NCBI GenBank assembly: GCA_914767715.1
Contig: OU612069.1
Coordinates: 14,135,387-14,195,386, forward strand
From: Membranipora membranacea
Lineage: Eukaryota; Bryozoa; Gymnolaemata; Cheilostomatida; Membraniporidae
Reading direction: 5' to 3'
Length of the DNA: 60,000 nt
Below, piece by piece: positions 1-12,145 of the stretch. Numbering within the stretch: position 1 is the first letter of the stretch; the number at the start of each line of letters is the position of its first letter. The notes beneath the pieces are model-generated. The model made no database searches. It was not told the origin of the DNA and saw only the letters and a program-made list of their open reading frames with translations. The translations under genes were made by a program, and so were the position numbers.

Positions 1-1435
1 GGAATGATCGAGACCCTGAAGAAATTCAATGTTTTCGTCAGATGTCCTGAAGAGGTAAGATTTTTATTTATTTTGAGGTGTGTAATAGATGCACAGTGAT
101 GGTCATATTGTATGGCATTGTAGCTACTTATATTGCATTGCTATGATTCACAGTTTGCGTAACTGAATTAAATTTTGAAAAGAACCAGCAAAAAAGTTAG
201 ATAGCTTGGAAGAAAAATTTACAAACATATTTATAAAATATTTCTTCTTGATAGTGCTGTTTTCAACCAGTGTTATTCCATACTGTTGTGTTATACACAA
301 CTTTGACTTGTGCCCTATTATATGACACAATGCTTGCTATCACAATCATTACAGAAAAAGTCCAGTTCTGTATGGGCAATAGCCAGTTTTGTGCAAAAAT
401 CATATTAGAGATTTTGTTGGTGTAGCCCATGTTACATGCTAAGACAAATTATAGGAAGGGTGCTCTGAGACATGTGGCAAGTGCTGTACAACACTCATGC
501 ACTTGCACAGCACCTGCCATAAGTCTTACCACACTCGGCGCCAGCTACGGCTTTTAGTGCCCATTCGGAACAGGATAAATATTTGTAATGACTAGATGAT
601 ATCTCCTTCCAATTTCTGTTTTGCCTTAGTTGGGTGATACTGTTTATATTCAAAATAAAGGAAAAATACTTTATCCCTTGTTGTAGATATCATATGAGTT
701 TGATCGGATAGATAAGGCACATTCGGCAGCTAAGGGATTGGAGAGGCTGGAGAAGCTGATAGGCTTGCTGGAGCCAACAGGTAAGGGTCGCTGTAATTGT
801 CATCTTTTGGGGCATAGCATAGACTGGTAATTGTATACGAGATCATAAACAGTGCAGTCCATATTGAAAGAATATTTATGGAATTCATGTGGTTTACCTG
901 TTTGAACATCATATTAAAGCTTACCCAACCCCTCCTCTTTCTAGCACCAACGAACGAATTGTACCGGGTTGATGATTTCTTTTGATATGTGGCATTTGCA
1001 TGACACTGGTGTACCATCCTGCTGATTCGCATAACTAATTACACAAACAGCGTTGATACATTTCTATCTCTTTTCTCCACAGATGATCACGTGCTGACTT
1101 TGAACAAAATGATTGGAAAGTGTGGTTTGAAGTTTAGAGCAAGGGCTATGGAGGTTTTGTTACGTGTCGGCAACGCTGCTCTAACTTCAAACCAATACGG
1201 GAGTGTAATCTTGTGTAAAGAGGATACGGGACTCAGTGTATGTGTATACAAGGGTTTCTCCTTTCCTGTAAAGTCTCTAGCCTCAGGGCTGAATTATCTC
1301 ATCATGTTATTCTTTCTTTTAAATATTGACTACCCAAAGCAAGCTCCAACGCTATACCATTTCATTTCAAACCTGCATGGCCTCAAGGTCCCTCTCAGCT
1401 GCACCATGACAGACCTCCAAATACTTCTTAAATAG
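1..1435 (+). CDS. 3' end of a SAMD3-like gene (duplicate copy, 5' part outside the window)
   Basis: Three exons are visible: 1-54, 687-780 and 1083-1435 (stop TAG at 1433-1435). All splice sites are GT-AG and the phases join without a break. The encoded C-terminal part ends in a hydrophobic segment followed by an N-I-D-Y-P-K motif (YPK at about 1333-1341). That pattern is typical of the C-terminus of SAMD3-like proteins as I know the family. The segment matches 9196-10630 of the complete gene downstream almost base for base, including introns. One difference is coding: Thr here versus Ile at the matching codon (C/T at 1184 versus 10379). The gene begins upstream of the window, so whether this copy is whole cannot be seen. 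It could be a true tandem paralogue or an uncollapsed allele. A possible ATTAAA polyadenylation signal lies about 25 bases after the stop. Confidence 0.75.
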
Positions 1436-2229
1436 ATAGTTCTCATGTATATACTAAATATTAAAACAAAATTTTATCATACTTTAAAATCTGGATATTG
1501 CCTCTTATTTTAGCCCCAATTTTCACATGAATATTTTTTGTGACACACCTAATTACATACTCTCACCCTTCATTTTATTGTTCTAGTTCAAATTTTCAAA
1601 TTTACATACTGATTTCTTAATATTAAGCTTTTCTACCTCAGTGGTCATGGATTTTTATTTGTGTTTTTATCAATAACAATTCAATTCTTTCAAGTACAAC
1701 ATTTCCTCTTCATATCTACTGTGTTGTGTTGTCTAATTCTCCAGGCGATGTGCTGTTGATGAAAGGGTTTCTTATGCACAATTGTGAAAAAAATTGAGCC
1801 TCTAGCAACAATCAGTTTTATCATAACCTTCTAATCAATCAATATCATCACAGCCTCTGGTAAAGTTTTACCAGAAGATATTATCAGTCATAACATTGGC
1901 TCTTGTCGATCATATCCAGAACAGCCATTGTTATTTATCACAAGCGCTGGTAAAATTTACCAGAAGATCTTATCAATAATAACATTGTTTCTTATCAATC
2001 AGATGCAGTACAGCCATTGTTATATTACCATAAGCCTTGGTAAAATTTATCATAATGTCTTATCATCTATGTGCTCAATCCGAAAACTATTTACCATAAG
2101 AAACTGGTGTTATTGATTAGAAAATCATCATAAGATGACCAGAATAATTGGTTGAAAAAGCAACCGTTAATTCTGGTAAGCTTGTAATCAATTTCACCGC
2201 ACTATTTTTCTCTGTGTAGCAAGCTCAGA
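1436..2229. repeat. 3' flank with 90-bp tandem repeat containing a palindromic core
   Basis: No gene is seen here. Between about 1770 and 2110 a unit recurs with an exact 90-base spacing; its core ends at 1860, 1950 and 2040. A shorter, decayed unit may lie on either side. Each core carries a small inverted repeat of the form ctggtaaa-n-tttaccag, followed by an agaagat-ttatca stretch and an acagccattgtta stretch. The same block is present at about 10965-11305 in the duplicate copy. The function is unknown; it is most likely a decayed minisatellite. Confidence 0.7.
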
Positions 2230-2429
2230 NNNNNNNNNNNNNNNNNNNNNNNNNNNNNNNNNNNNNNNNNNNNNNNNNNNNNNNNNNNNNNNNNNNNNNN
2301 NNNNNNNNNNNNNNNNNNNNNNNNNNNNNNNNNNNNNNNNNNNNNNNNNNNNNNNNNNNNNNNNNNNNNNNNNNNNNNNNNNNNNNNNNNNNNNNNNNNN
2401 NNNNNNNNNNNNNNNNNNNNNNNNNNNNN
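2230..2429. other. Assembly gap (200 N)
   Basis: Exactly 200 unknown bases. A round number suggests a fixed-size scaffolding gap rather than a measured length. The upstream duplicate loses identity with its partner at 2220, ten bases before the gap, which makes an assembly join error or an uncollapsed haplotype a live possibility. Confidence 0.95.
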
Positions 2430-3069
2430 ACAAAACCGTATCCACTAGGATACTGTGAGTAGTCAACAAAGATGTTGATGCGTGACCTATTTAGCTAAAG
2501 TTGTTGAGGAATTTCTATCAACACAGCGCACTAACAGCTCTGTGACGTCAAATATCACACCCTTTTCAGCGTTAATTTTATGCCAGCGTTTTTAGGAAGG
2601 CCTCTACTGCGATAGATATATAATGCACTTAGAGTGGATCAATTTTTTTAAGAAGCATATCATTACGGAGGTAAAGAATCAGAGAATAATGTGATGCATA
2701 AGTAATATTGAGCCACCTAGTGGTTTAATGAGAGAATTCAACATACATGTATATTAGAAAATGGACGTAGCATACAAATGACAAGTCATAATTGGTATGT
2801 TGATCACTCTATAATATTCGTATTGCTTTCCATACTCATGTATCTCATGCTTAAATTATTGTTTCTTGTTACCCATTATACATTATGCTACCCATTATCA
2901 TACAGAAGCACCCTACCTTTCCGCAGCCTGTCTTTGGGGATGAATACTTTGAGAGCTGTGTTCTATGGTATCTCCATCATTTTCCTCACAATCCTCAAAA
3001 TGTTCGATATCTACCAAAAGGATACAAGCTAGAATATGATAGATTACAGCATCAGTTCCCAAAGTCCCA

Positions 3070-3868
3070 TCAGTCCAAAAGTAATGGATAGTAGAATTCA
3101 ACTACAAAGTGAGTCTTTCCTGAATCACTGTTCTATCATCCATTTGTCATATTGAAACTTTTTCAAATCAGTCATCAAACTAACCTGGAGTCATTGGGTG
3201 ACTGACATCCACGTCACAATCTTCAGCCTGGTAACTATCTCGGTCACATAGTGTACTTACTGCTTCAGAATGAAGATCCTGAGCTACAAACATATTAAAC
3301 ATTATTATAAATCCATGGACAAGAGGTTAAATTTACAGTAGGCTATGGCTATTGGTGGAGTTACTCCATCGGTATAAAATTTTGTGTCTAGCTATAAATC
3401 TGGCATTTTTTCATTACACATTGAATGATGGCGCAGTTACAACCTTCAAAAATTCAATTCGGCTGCTTGACAAAAGTTGACTTGATGTTTACCTGGTAAT
3501 TGGGAAGCTTGCCCGTTGTTATGGCATTGTCCTCGTAGCTCAGGGCAGAGTGGTGCCATCACTAGGTCAGAACCATTCATGTGAAGCTTGATATGCTTTC
3601 TGTATGATTCCTAACCACTATGACATTTCCATACACATGATCCACAGCGCTACAATAATATAACAGTCTTTCAATCACTCATACTCAATGATAATCAAAG
3701 GACATTCTTTTTTGGTTTCAATCTGGAACTAGCTTGCTGGTAATCAACAGACAAGTAAGCAAGTGCTAAAATATTACTTACCAATGGATGCCGTATTGGA
3801 TTGCCTTCAAACTTAGTGATTTCTAGCTTATGATAGAGCTCAGTGTGCCGCACAATGGCTCTTGGAGC
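3070..3868 (-). CDS. Candidate 3' end of an unrecognised gene (low confidence)
   Basis: Five putative minus-strand exons chain with compatible phases: about 3782-3868, 3616-3649, 3493-3561, 3185-3283 and 3070-3101 (stop at 3070-3072). All have GT-AG borders. The deduced end is acidic and serine/cysteine-containing, with the pieces AQDLHSEAV, CDRDSYQAED and a final VEFYYPLLLD. I recognise no domain. The exons are short, and an upstream start was not found between 3869 and 5000. The phase agreement across four junctions is the only real support. It may be a pseudogene or chance. A plus-strand open frame at 2906-3091 overlaps the last exon and competes with this model. Confidence 0.3.
3305..3480 (+). 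repeat. Dispersed repeat family C, copy 1
   Basis: This segment shares an ordered set of words with 33475-33640 (same strand) and with the reverse complement of 24780-24960: a gtataaa-tttgtgtc block, a tctggca block, and an acaacctt-caaaaattca block. It lies in otherwise gene-free sequence. The element is about 170 bases long and its class is unknown. No coding capacity was seen. Confidence 0.55.
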
Positions 3869-3889
3869 TTGATTAGTAAAGTTGACAGA

Positions 3890-4980
3890 GCATTAGAAGC
3901 AGATATAACTACCCTTCATCCTTTTCCCTTATATTTTCCTCTTACGTTGAATCTGAAATGAATAATAAAATCAATCAGACACACAGTTAATTGATCTCTT
4001 AGTTCTGCAGAACAATTTTATACAAGTGAATTGATTCACTTTTGGTGTAATGCTCATGTCATGATCAAAGCATGACTTTCTACAAGGGTCCAATAAGTCA
4101 GAAAGTAATCAATCCATGTTTCTATTTGAGTGTTGATGAAAAATCGAAGTTCACCCCCATTCTTCTGAATAAATCATTGGCCACAAACATTGGAAACCAC
4201 TAGTCACAGGGTCACCATTTCATCTAAATTGCTATGAATATTGTAGAAGCCAAGGGGTCACCTGGTACTCCTTTGTTTTGCCAAACTTTGCTTATTTATT
4301 TGTTACACATCATAATGTTACTTTCAGTTTACCTGTAGACTTATTATATCAACAATAGCAAATACTAGACAGTTATTGGTATTCAGAACAGTCCAACAAG
4401 GACAGTCATTTATTTAACCATATAAACTTAATATTTAGGGCTTATAGCTCATCTTGTGTGTTAAAGCAACGGTTAAACCTTTCGCCATGTACGATGTACT
4501 TTTTGATAAATAAGGCATAAGCTAATTCTATGATTAATTACACATCCTACTAATGCTAATACCAATGCTAATCAAATGTCAGTATAGAATGTTTAATCGA
4601 CAGACAGATGTTTGTCAGACGGATGTTTAATAGACCTAATTATAATTTCGGGACCATTAATGTCTCAAGGGATATCCTGTGATCAACCGAGGGTATCCTG
4701 TCCTTACACTTACGTAGCTTATAGCTATTGGACAATTTTCGTTTTCGCTACACACTTCCAAATATGGACTAGCAGTACACGTCAGCCCAATAGACTGTAG
4801 ATTTAAGACGTTACAGAATATTACACCCTCTGCCCAGTATTTTACAGCAACTCTGTGAAGATCTCATACTATAGAGAGAAGGGCTGGGCTTACCGGTAAT
4901 CAGCATACGTGTACTGTGATCTTGGCTTTTTTCACGGTAACCATCAACCAAGACAGACGTACAATCGGACGGCTCTACAG
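3890..4980. other. No gene seen
   Basis: AT-rich sequence with only short open frames that lack splice support or recognisable protein similarity. It probably holds the promoter-side sequence of the SAMD3-like gene starting at 5629. No clear TATA box or other promoter element stands out. Confidence 0.5.
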
Positions 4981-5628
4981 CTACTGACGAGTATCTAGAG
5001 ACAGACGAGTACAGTTCTATATAGAAGAAGTCCTGTTGGCGGAATTCAAGTTCTACAAACAGAAATATAAAGTGAGTTAAATTATATAATTATCATCAGA
5101 TATCAATATATCTTGATTGTCAGAATTACTAAATTCAGGTAGTTCATATTTATGTTACAAATATTATTACTTCTCTTTCTTGTGGAAACTATATAGATTT
5201 AACTTACATATAATATAGGGCTGCAGCAAGCAGTTGATATTCATCAAATCAGAAGAACACCATGATGGAACAGCAGCTCATGTGTTAAAATAAATTCCTC
5301 TGAAACAAGTGTTCAGGTAGGAATAATGTCTACTACCTTGCTATGAGTAAACATTTAGTGAAAATAAATTTTAATGTACTTTATCTAGAAGAAGAGCGCA
5401 TTTTTTACTACCTCCATAAAAAAAAGAGTATAAACATAGACCAAGAAGATAAAAAAAATCTGAAGAAATCTTATAGTTGAAAAATCGTACTATTTTCCTA
5501 AACAATAAAGGACTATTTGAAGGCTGCTAATTTTGGCGCATTTTTAGAGAGGAGAACAATATTGTAAAATTCAGAGAGAGACAGCTCTAAAGAGAAAATT
5601 CACTAAACACATCAACAAACCATCTGCA
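4981..5628 (+). promoter_or_regulatory. Probable 5' UTR exons of the SAMD3-like gene
   Basis: A donor-like GTGAGT at 5072 could end a first non-coding exon. A plausible second exon runs 5219-5316 (acceptor atag, donor GTAGGA). A third piece from about 5548 runs into the start codon at 5629, after a tttttag acceptor. No long open frame runs through these pieces, so they fit untranslated leader exons. Transcript data would be needed to fix the borders. Confidence 0.35.
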
Positions 5629-8600
5629 ATGGCTAAAGAAACTCCAAATCTTAGTGATTCATATACACCTTTAACAGATGTAAGCTATGATTTAGGCACA
5701 CCAGTCAGGCAGGCTCTTATGGACCCAGATGACTCCTTTTGGAGGGCAACACCTAATTCTAAACAGGCCACAGCTTCTAGTTCTTCCCGTTCCAACTCTG
5801 ATCAATCCACACCAGGTTTAAATGGAGCTAGTTCTAGTAGTGCAGTGACTATAGGAGAACACAGCAAGTATAACTACTTGAGTGCAGCTGATCCTACAGT
5901 AGCAGCTATACTCAAAGGTAAGATCATGATGACTTTTCCAAATTGTTTTCTACTAGTAGATGGGACTAGCAATAAGTATCACTGATAAGGCAGCCAGTGA
6001 GATGCTATTGAATTGTAAAAAAAAAGTTATTTGAGAATAGAGTCATAGTTTGGTAAGCCTTGATGGAAACTATAGTCATACTCATACATATTCGTACTAA
6101 TTATACACAAAACCAAGAAAAGTCAGGTGCTAAGCAAAGCCTACTCCTTATACCTACTTATTATTACTATTAGCTATCAGCTCGATGTGTCTTATATATC
6201 TAATAAGTAAAATTTCATTATTATTGGCATCTTGTAAAATTCTGGATCTAGCAGATATCCGTCACACTCAGGATCAGCTAGAGGGAAGGTATAGAGAAAA
6301 GGCTGTGACAGAACCAGCCTGTCACTCACTGGAAGTCACCCATTGTATGGTTGATAGGATTTTTCACTGTTTATTATTATTACATGTTTTGATTATTACT
6401 TGTAGAAGCAGGTATAGGCGAGAGTGAAGTACACCTCCTTGAAAACAGTGATATCTCTCAGCTGACTCCTATCATGGGTGAACGTTTGAAGATTAGAGCT
6501 ATTCGGGACTTTATTAAGGTAAAAATGGTGGTGTTGGTTGATGTCACACTGTGGAAATGGCACGTCAGCAAGAAGCATGGATACGACTGTTATCATTGTC
6601 TTTGTAACTTGTATGAGTATTGACACGAAATAAAGTCATTGTTCATTCATTTAAAAATTCATTCATATATCTGTTGCTTGGTGTTAGACTTCCCTCAACT
6701 CTTGTTTTCACGCTGTCAAATTCCAAACTTGAGCCTGTGTTGACTCACTTGAATGTTTTTTCCTTGTACAGAGCACGCGGTCTGTCAGTACTTCTCGCTC
6801 CAGTTCAACTGGCCATTTGGTTGATTCTGTAGTTCCTGGGGCAACTGGAGTCCCAACCTATGGACCAAGGCGGAATATTGTGAGTTTATTATATGGCTTA
6901 TGTCCTTTCTCTTGTGACAAATATCTGAGGTTATTGTGAGCCAACATTCCGTTAAATATTTTCACCCTCCACATGACAAATCAACTAGTATGTAATCTAA
7001 TTTTAAAGACAAAGTTGAATGTTTAATAACCCAACATAAATAAAAAGAAGTTTGGTATGTTTTCTTGGTTCTGCATTGTAGGAGTGTTATCAACAGGATA
7101 ATTTCTTACTGTGTCATAGTTTTTTTGAGAAAGATGCAGTTGGCAATGATAGGAACTTTACTAACAAAGTTGGAATTTTATTTTGCAATTTTTCCAGATG
7201 GGGCAGACTTCCACTAGCACTGGTCCGATCGAGGAAGGGCGCATGTCTGGAGTACCATATGCATCACCAACTCAGGGATTTAGACAGAAACATACAAACA
7301 CCGTTTACAGACCTTCTTATCATGAGACACAGGTTTTTGTGAGTATATGATGGTTGTATTGTTTCATATTGGAGACATTGCGTTGATGTACAATTTTCAT
7401 TTGACCTGTTTATCACCAAGGGTAAAATTGCTAGAAAATTTATTTGCTATTAAGAGGAGCACATAAATAATATTTTGATTTGTTTAGCTTCATGTATTGT
7501 TGGAGGAAGCTCAAGGCATACTGTGGTTTGTCGCACCCCATATATGATCCAAAATGTCGGCACAATAGATTTAGCCTTGTAAACTAATATCTGGTGGTCT
7601 GAGCTTAAACTACTGGTGCCACTCAGACCAATATGTGCCCATGGAATTCTGTATAGCTCAGAGATATCTAATTGAGATTGTATCTGATAAGCAAATAATA
7701 TGCGTAAACCGATCTTCAAAAACAGGATGATGGCACTATTTCATACCCTGATTTTGATGATTAGTCTGTGCAAATTATTGGCCCATTAGATGACAATGCT
7801 CATACCATTAGTTGTGAGCTATACATAATTAAAAAACACACACCTGCCTGTGTGGCAGCAGAAGTTTAAAGATATTATATGCGATGAGACCCCTGATTTG
7901 ACCAAGATCAACTTTTTTTTTTCCAGATGAATAATCTGATACTAGGAGCATATAAAAGGCTGCAGGAGAAATTTAGTAAGACAGAAATTAAACGATATAC
8001 AGGAGATGAGTTGATTACTAAAAAGGAGCGAACAAGGCTACAAAGGATCTACGTGCCATATGTTGTAGAGAAATACACAGAGAAGTTTGGGAACCAGCAC
8101 GTGACGTGTGACATTATACAGTATGTCGCAGAAGCTATGGTGAACCAGTTCCCATCACTGAGAGACATAAACACAGACCATACTAGCCCAACATTTGTAA
8201 GTATGACCAATGGTGAAGAAACTTTTGAGATAGCAGTGGTGCGAGGTTAGACCTAGACAAGGCTGCAACCATCATGTGGTCTTGATGCATTTATTTTGCA
8301 CAATTAATCATTGTCTCAGAGAGTTAATAATCGACAGTGCTGTTTTCCGTCAGTTATTGTAGTTGTCCTTTCAAGCTAGAGTAGCGCTTAGTGGTTCGTG
8401 ATAATATTTGATGGGTTTTAAGAATATAGCGAAACACATGTCAAAAATCGGGGATTTCTTTCTCTCAATTGTGTCCATTGCTTATCTAAAAGGAAAACTT
8501 CAACTATCAGCCACTTGATTCTGATCTTGACTCATCAATTTTAACGAATAATTTTATGTTTTTGTAGAGACATTTTTTTGTGCGTCGCCCTACTTCAGGA

Positions 8601-10630
8601 CAGTTGTACGAGGCGTTCAAGAACGCTAACAGGAGTCTGCCTGACGAACTAAAACTAAGACAGAGTACAGCCCGCAAGGGAAGGAAAAGGAAGGCAACAG
8701 AGTCGGCGACAGTTCCAACGCCGGTCAATCTCTCCTATGAAGAGAAAGGTAAAACTTTTGTTTAAGATATCTTAGTTGTCATTCATCAAACTTAATATTC
8801 GACTTAAAAAGGATGAGAGAACCTTGGTCTGAATTTATTGGTTCCATCCATGGTTATCTGTTGTGCTGGTTTATTGTGTACTCTCTTGTACTCGACAACA
8901 AAATCTGTAACGGGTTAACATATCCTGTGAACCGCAGCAACAGTTTACAAATGTCCAGACACTTCACCTGCAGTCTCCTCCTTTATTCCCACTCACAGAC
9001 CATGTGACCGTCGAAAGACATTAAGCTCACCATTGGTAGCTACCTGCTGTCTGTCTGTTTAAACACCTTGTATTAATTAATTCGCTCCTTCCATTTTCTA
9101 GTGAAAGAGATCGAGTTGGCACCCCTCCAAAGAGAAGAAAGCTTCTGGCTGAAACCTATGCAGAGAGGAGGCTTTGGATTGTCACAGAAGGCCCAGGAAT
9201 GATCGAGACCCTGAAGAAATTCAATGTTTTCGTCAGATGTCCTGAAGAGGTAAGATTTTTATTTATTTTGAGGTGTGTAATAGATGCACAGTGATGGTCA
9301 TATTGTATGGCATTGTAGCTACTTATATTGCATTGCTATGATTCACAGTTTGCGTAACTGAATTAAATTTTGAAAAGAACCAGCAAAAAAGTTAGATAGC
9401 TTGGAAGAAAAATTTACAAACATATTTATAAAATATTTCTTCTTGATAGTGCTGTTTTCAACCAGTGTTATTCCATACTGTTGTGTTGTACACAACTTTG
9501 ACTTGTGCCCTATTATATGACACAATGCTTGCTATCACAATCATTACAGAAAAAGTCCAGTTCTGTATGGGCAATAGCCAGTTTTGTGCAAAAATCATAT
9601 TAGAGATTTTGTTGGTGTAGCCCATGTTACATGCTAAGACAAATTATAGGAAGGGTGCTCTGAGACATGTGGCAAGTGCTGTACAACACTCATGCACTTG
9701 CACAGCACCTGCCATAAGTCTTACCACACTCGGCGCCAGCTACGGCTTTTAGTGCCCATTCGGAACAGGATAAATATTTGTAATGACTAGATGATATCTC
9801 CTTCCAATTTCTGTTTTGCCTTAGTTGGGTGATACTGTTTATATTCAAAATAAAGGAAAAATACTTTATCCCTTGTTGTAGATATCATATGAGTTTGATC
9901 GGATAGATAAGGCACATTCGGCAGCTAAGGGATTGGAGAGGCTGGAGAAGCTGATAGGCTTGCTGGAGCCAACAGGTAAGGGTCGCTGTAATTGTCATCT
10001 TTTGGGGCATAGCATAGACTGGTAATTGTATACGAGATCATAAACAGTGCAGTCCATATTGAAAGAATATTTATGGAATTCATGTGGTTTACCTGTTTGA
10101 ACATCATATTAAAGCTTACCCAACCCCTCCTCTTTCTAGCACCAACGAACGAATTGTACCGGGTTGATGATTTCTTTTGATATGTGGCATTTGCATGACA
10201 CTGGTGTACCATCCTGCTGATTCGCATAACTAATTACACAAACAGCGTTGATACATTTCTATCTCTTTTCTCCACAGATGATCACGTGCTGACTTTGAAC
10301 AAAATGATTGGAAAGTGTGGTTTGAAGTTTAGAGCAAGGGCTATGGAGGTTTTGTTACGTGTCGGCAACGCTGCTCTAATTTCAAACCAATACGGGAGTG
10401 TAATCTTGTGTAAAGAGGATACGGGACTCAGTGTATGTGTATACAAGGGTTTCTCCTTTCCTGTAAAGTCTCTAGCCTCAGGGCTGAATTATCTCATCAT
10501 GTTATTCTTTCTTTTAAATATTGACTACCCAAAGCAAGCTCCAACGCTATACCATTTCATTTCAAACCTGCATGGCCTCAAGGTCCCTCTCAGCTGCACC
10601 ATGACAGACCTCCAAATACTTCTTAAATAG
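5629..10630 (+). CDS. SAMD3-like SAM-domain protein (complete, 9 coding exons)
   Basis: Coding exons: 5629-5917, 6406-6518, 6772-6879, 7198-7338, 7927-8196, 8568-8748, 9110-9249, 9882-9975 and 10278-10630. They total 1689 bases, about 562 aa. The start is the first ATG of an open exon. Residues about 84-134 resemble the C-terminal half of a SAM domain (MGERLKIRAIRDFIK). Residues 135-217 are Ser/Thr-rich. About 218-345 matches the central region of SAMD3-like proteins (a V-V-E-K-Y segment, then AEAMVNQFPSL). Two basic clusters, RKGRKRK and PPKRRK, could be nuclear localisation signals. The end carries the hydrophobic-plus-YPK motif of the family. The acceptor of exon 7 is inferred: a nearer AG at 9101 would give an early stop, while the AG ending at 9109 keeps the frame. 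The biochemical role of this family is not established. A possible ATTAAA poly(A) signal lies at 10655-10660. Confidence 0.75.
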
Positions 10631-11414
10631 ATAGTTCTCATGTATATACTAAATATTAAAACAAAATTTTATCATACTTTAAAATCTGGATATTGCCTCT
10701 TATTTTAGCCCCAATTTTCACATGAATATTTTTTGTGACACACCTAATTACATACTCTCACCCTTCATTTTATTGTTCTAGTTCAAATTTTCAAATTTAC
10801 ATACTGATTTCTTAATATTAAGCTTTTCTACCTCAGTGGTCATGGATTTTTATTTGTGTTTTTATCAATAACAATTCAATTCATTCAAGTACAACATTTC
10901 CTCTTCATATCTACTGTGTTGTGTTGTCTAATTCTCCAGGCGATGTGCTGTTGATGAAAGGGTTTCTTATGCACAATTGTGAAAAAAATTGAGCCTCTAG
11001 CAACAATCAGTTTTATCATAACCTTCTAATCAATCAATATCATCACAGCCTCTGGTAAAGTTTTACCAGAAGATATTATCAGTCATAACATTGGCTCTTG
11101 TCGATCATATCCAGAACAGCCATTGTTATTTATCACAAGAGCTGGTAAAATTTACCAGAAGATCTTATCAATAATAACATTGTTTCTTATCAATCAGATG
11201 CAGTACAGCCATTGTTATTTTACCATAAGCCTTGGTAAAATTTATCATAATGTCTTATCATCTATGTGCTCAATCCGAAAACTATTTACCATAAGAAACT
11301 GGTGTTATTGATTAGAAAATCATCATAAGATGACCAGAATAATTGGTTGAAAAAGCAACCGTTAATTCTGGTAAGCTTGTAATCAATTTCACCGCACTAT
11401 TTTTCTCTGTGTAG
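9196..11414. repeat. Duplicate of window segment 1-2219 (offset 9195)
   Basis: Positions 1-2219 and 9196-11414 are nearly identical through exons, introns and 3' flank. I saw at least five single-base differences: 294/9489, 1184/10379, one near 1688/10883, 1945/11140 and 2026/11221. Identity ends sharply after a gtgtag string at 2219/11414. The left border lies at or before the window start. Either a very recent tandem duplication or two haplotypes placed side by side would explain it. Confidence 0.95.
10965..11305. repeat. 90-bp tandem repeat, second copy
   Basis: This is the counterpart of the block at about 1770-2110, with palindromic cores spaced 90 bases apart and only a few base changes. 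It lies downstream of the SAMD3-like stop codon. Confidence 0.7.
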
Positions 11415-11440
11415 GTGTGCCTCGCTCAATACAATTGGTT

Positions 11441-12145
11441 TGGTGTTCATTTGTTCGTCAACTCTGCACCAGATTTAACAACATCTAATACTATGGCAAG
11501 TACCATGTGTGCCAAACAACACATACAGTGGCGTTGATCGTCACTTTCGGTTACAAATGCGTGAAGCGCCCCATTTTTTTTTCCCCTATAATATGTTACA
11601 TTATAAGAATGAAAAAATAAAGTTTTTGGTACAAAAAAAGATTTTTTTCTGCCCTTATAACACCTCCCTTGTCTTGGCAATCAATTCCAAGACATGACAA
11701 ATAATCCTAGGTCAACTGAATAAAAAGTTGCCCTCCCTCAACCTACTAAGGACAACTTATTGGTAAGGAAAACTTAGAACTACTGTTCTCAGCCAATGAT
11801 AGGCTTTCTTGGAACTACTGTTCACAGCTACTCACATATCCTTTCTTTCAATCTACATCCGGTCACCACGCCGGTCTTGAAAGAAAATAAGTCTGTCAAT
11901 TTCCCTCCCACCTCCCTATCACTAACCTATGTCGTCCATTGTGGAAATGCTAACAATTTCCTGGTGATGGTGTTCATTTGTTCGTCAATTCTGCACCAGA
12001 TTTAACAACATCTAATACTATGGCAAGTACCCTGTCTGCCAAACAACATATACAGTGGCGTTGATCGTCACTTTCGGTTACAAATGCGTGAAGCGCCCCA
12101 TATTTTTTTCCCCTATAATATGTTACATTATAAGAAAGAAAAAAT
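11441..12145. repeat. Pair of 178-bp direct repeats, 527 bp apart
   Basis: 11441-11618 and 11968-12145 are near-identical copies. They start at tggtgttcat, run through a gcgtgaagcgcccc string and end in an A-rich stretch. No terminal inverted repeats or coding capacity are visible. The first copy begins just after the break-point of the large duplication. The 350 bases between the copies show no gene. Confidence 0.8.

Noticed and set aside
2906-3091. Plus-strand open segment after an acceptor-like tacag, ending in a stop (possible terminal exon)
   Set aside because: No upstream exon with matching phase was found before the gap, and it overlaps the competing minus-strand model. The protein is not recognised.
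11415-11537. Possible extra exon after gtgtag downstream of the SAMD3-like gene
   Set aside because: The SAMD3-like frame already ends at a stop codon after the family's C-terminal YPK motif at 10630. The segment is largely part of a non-coding direct repeat.
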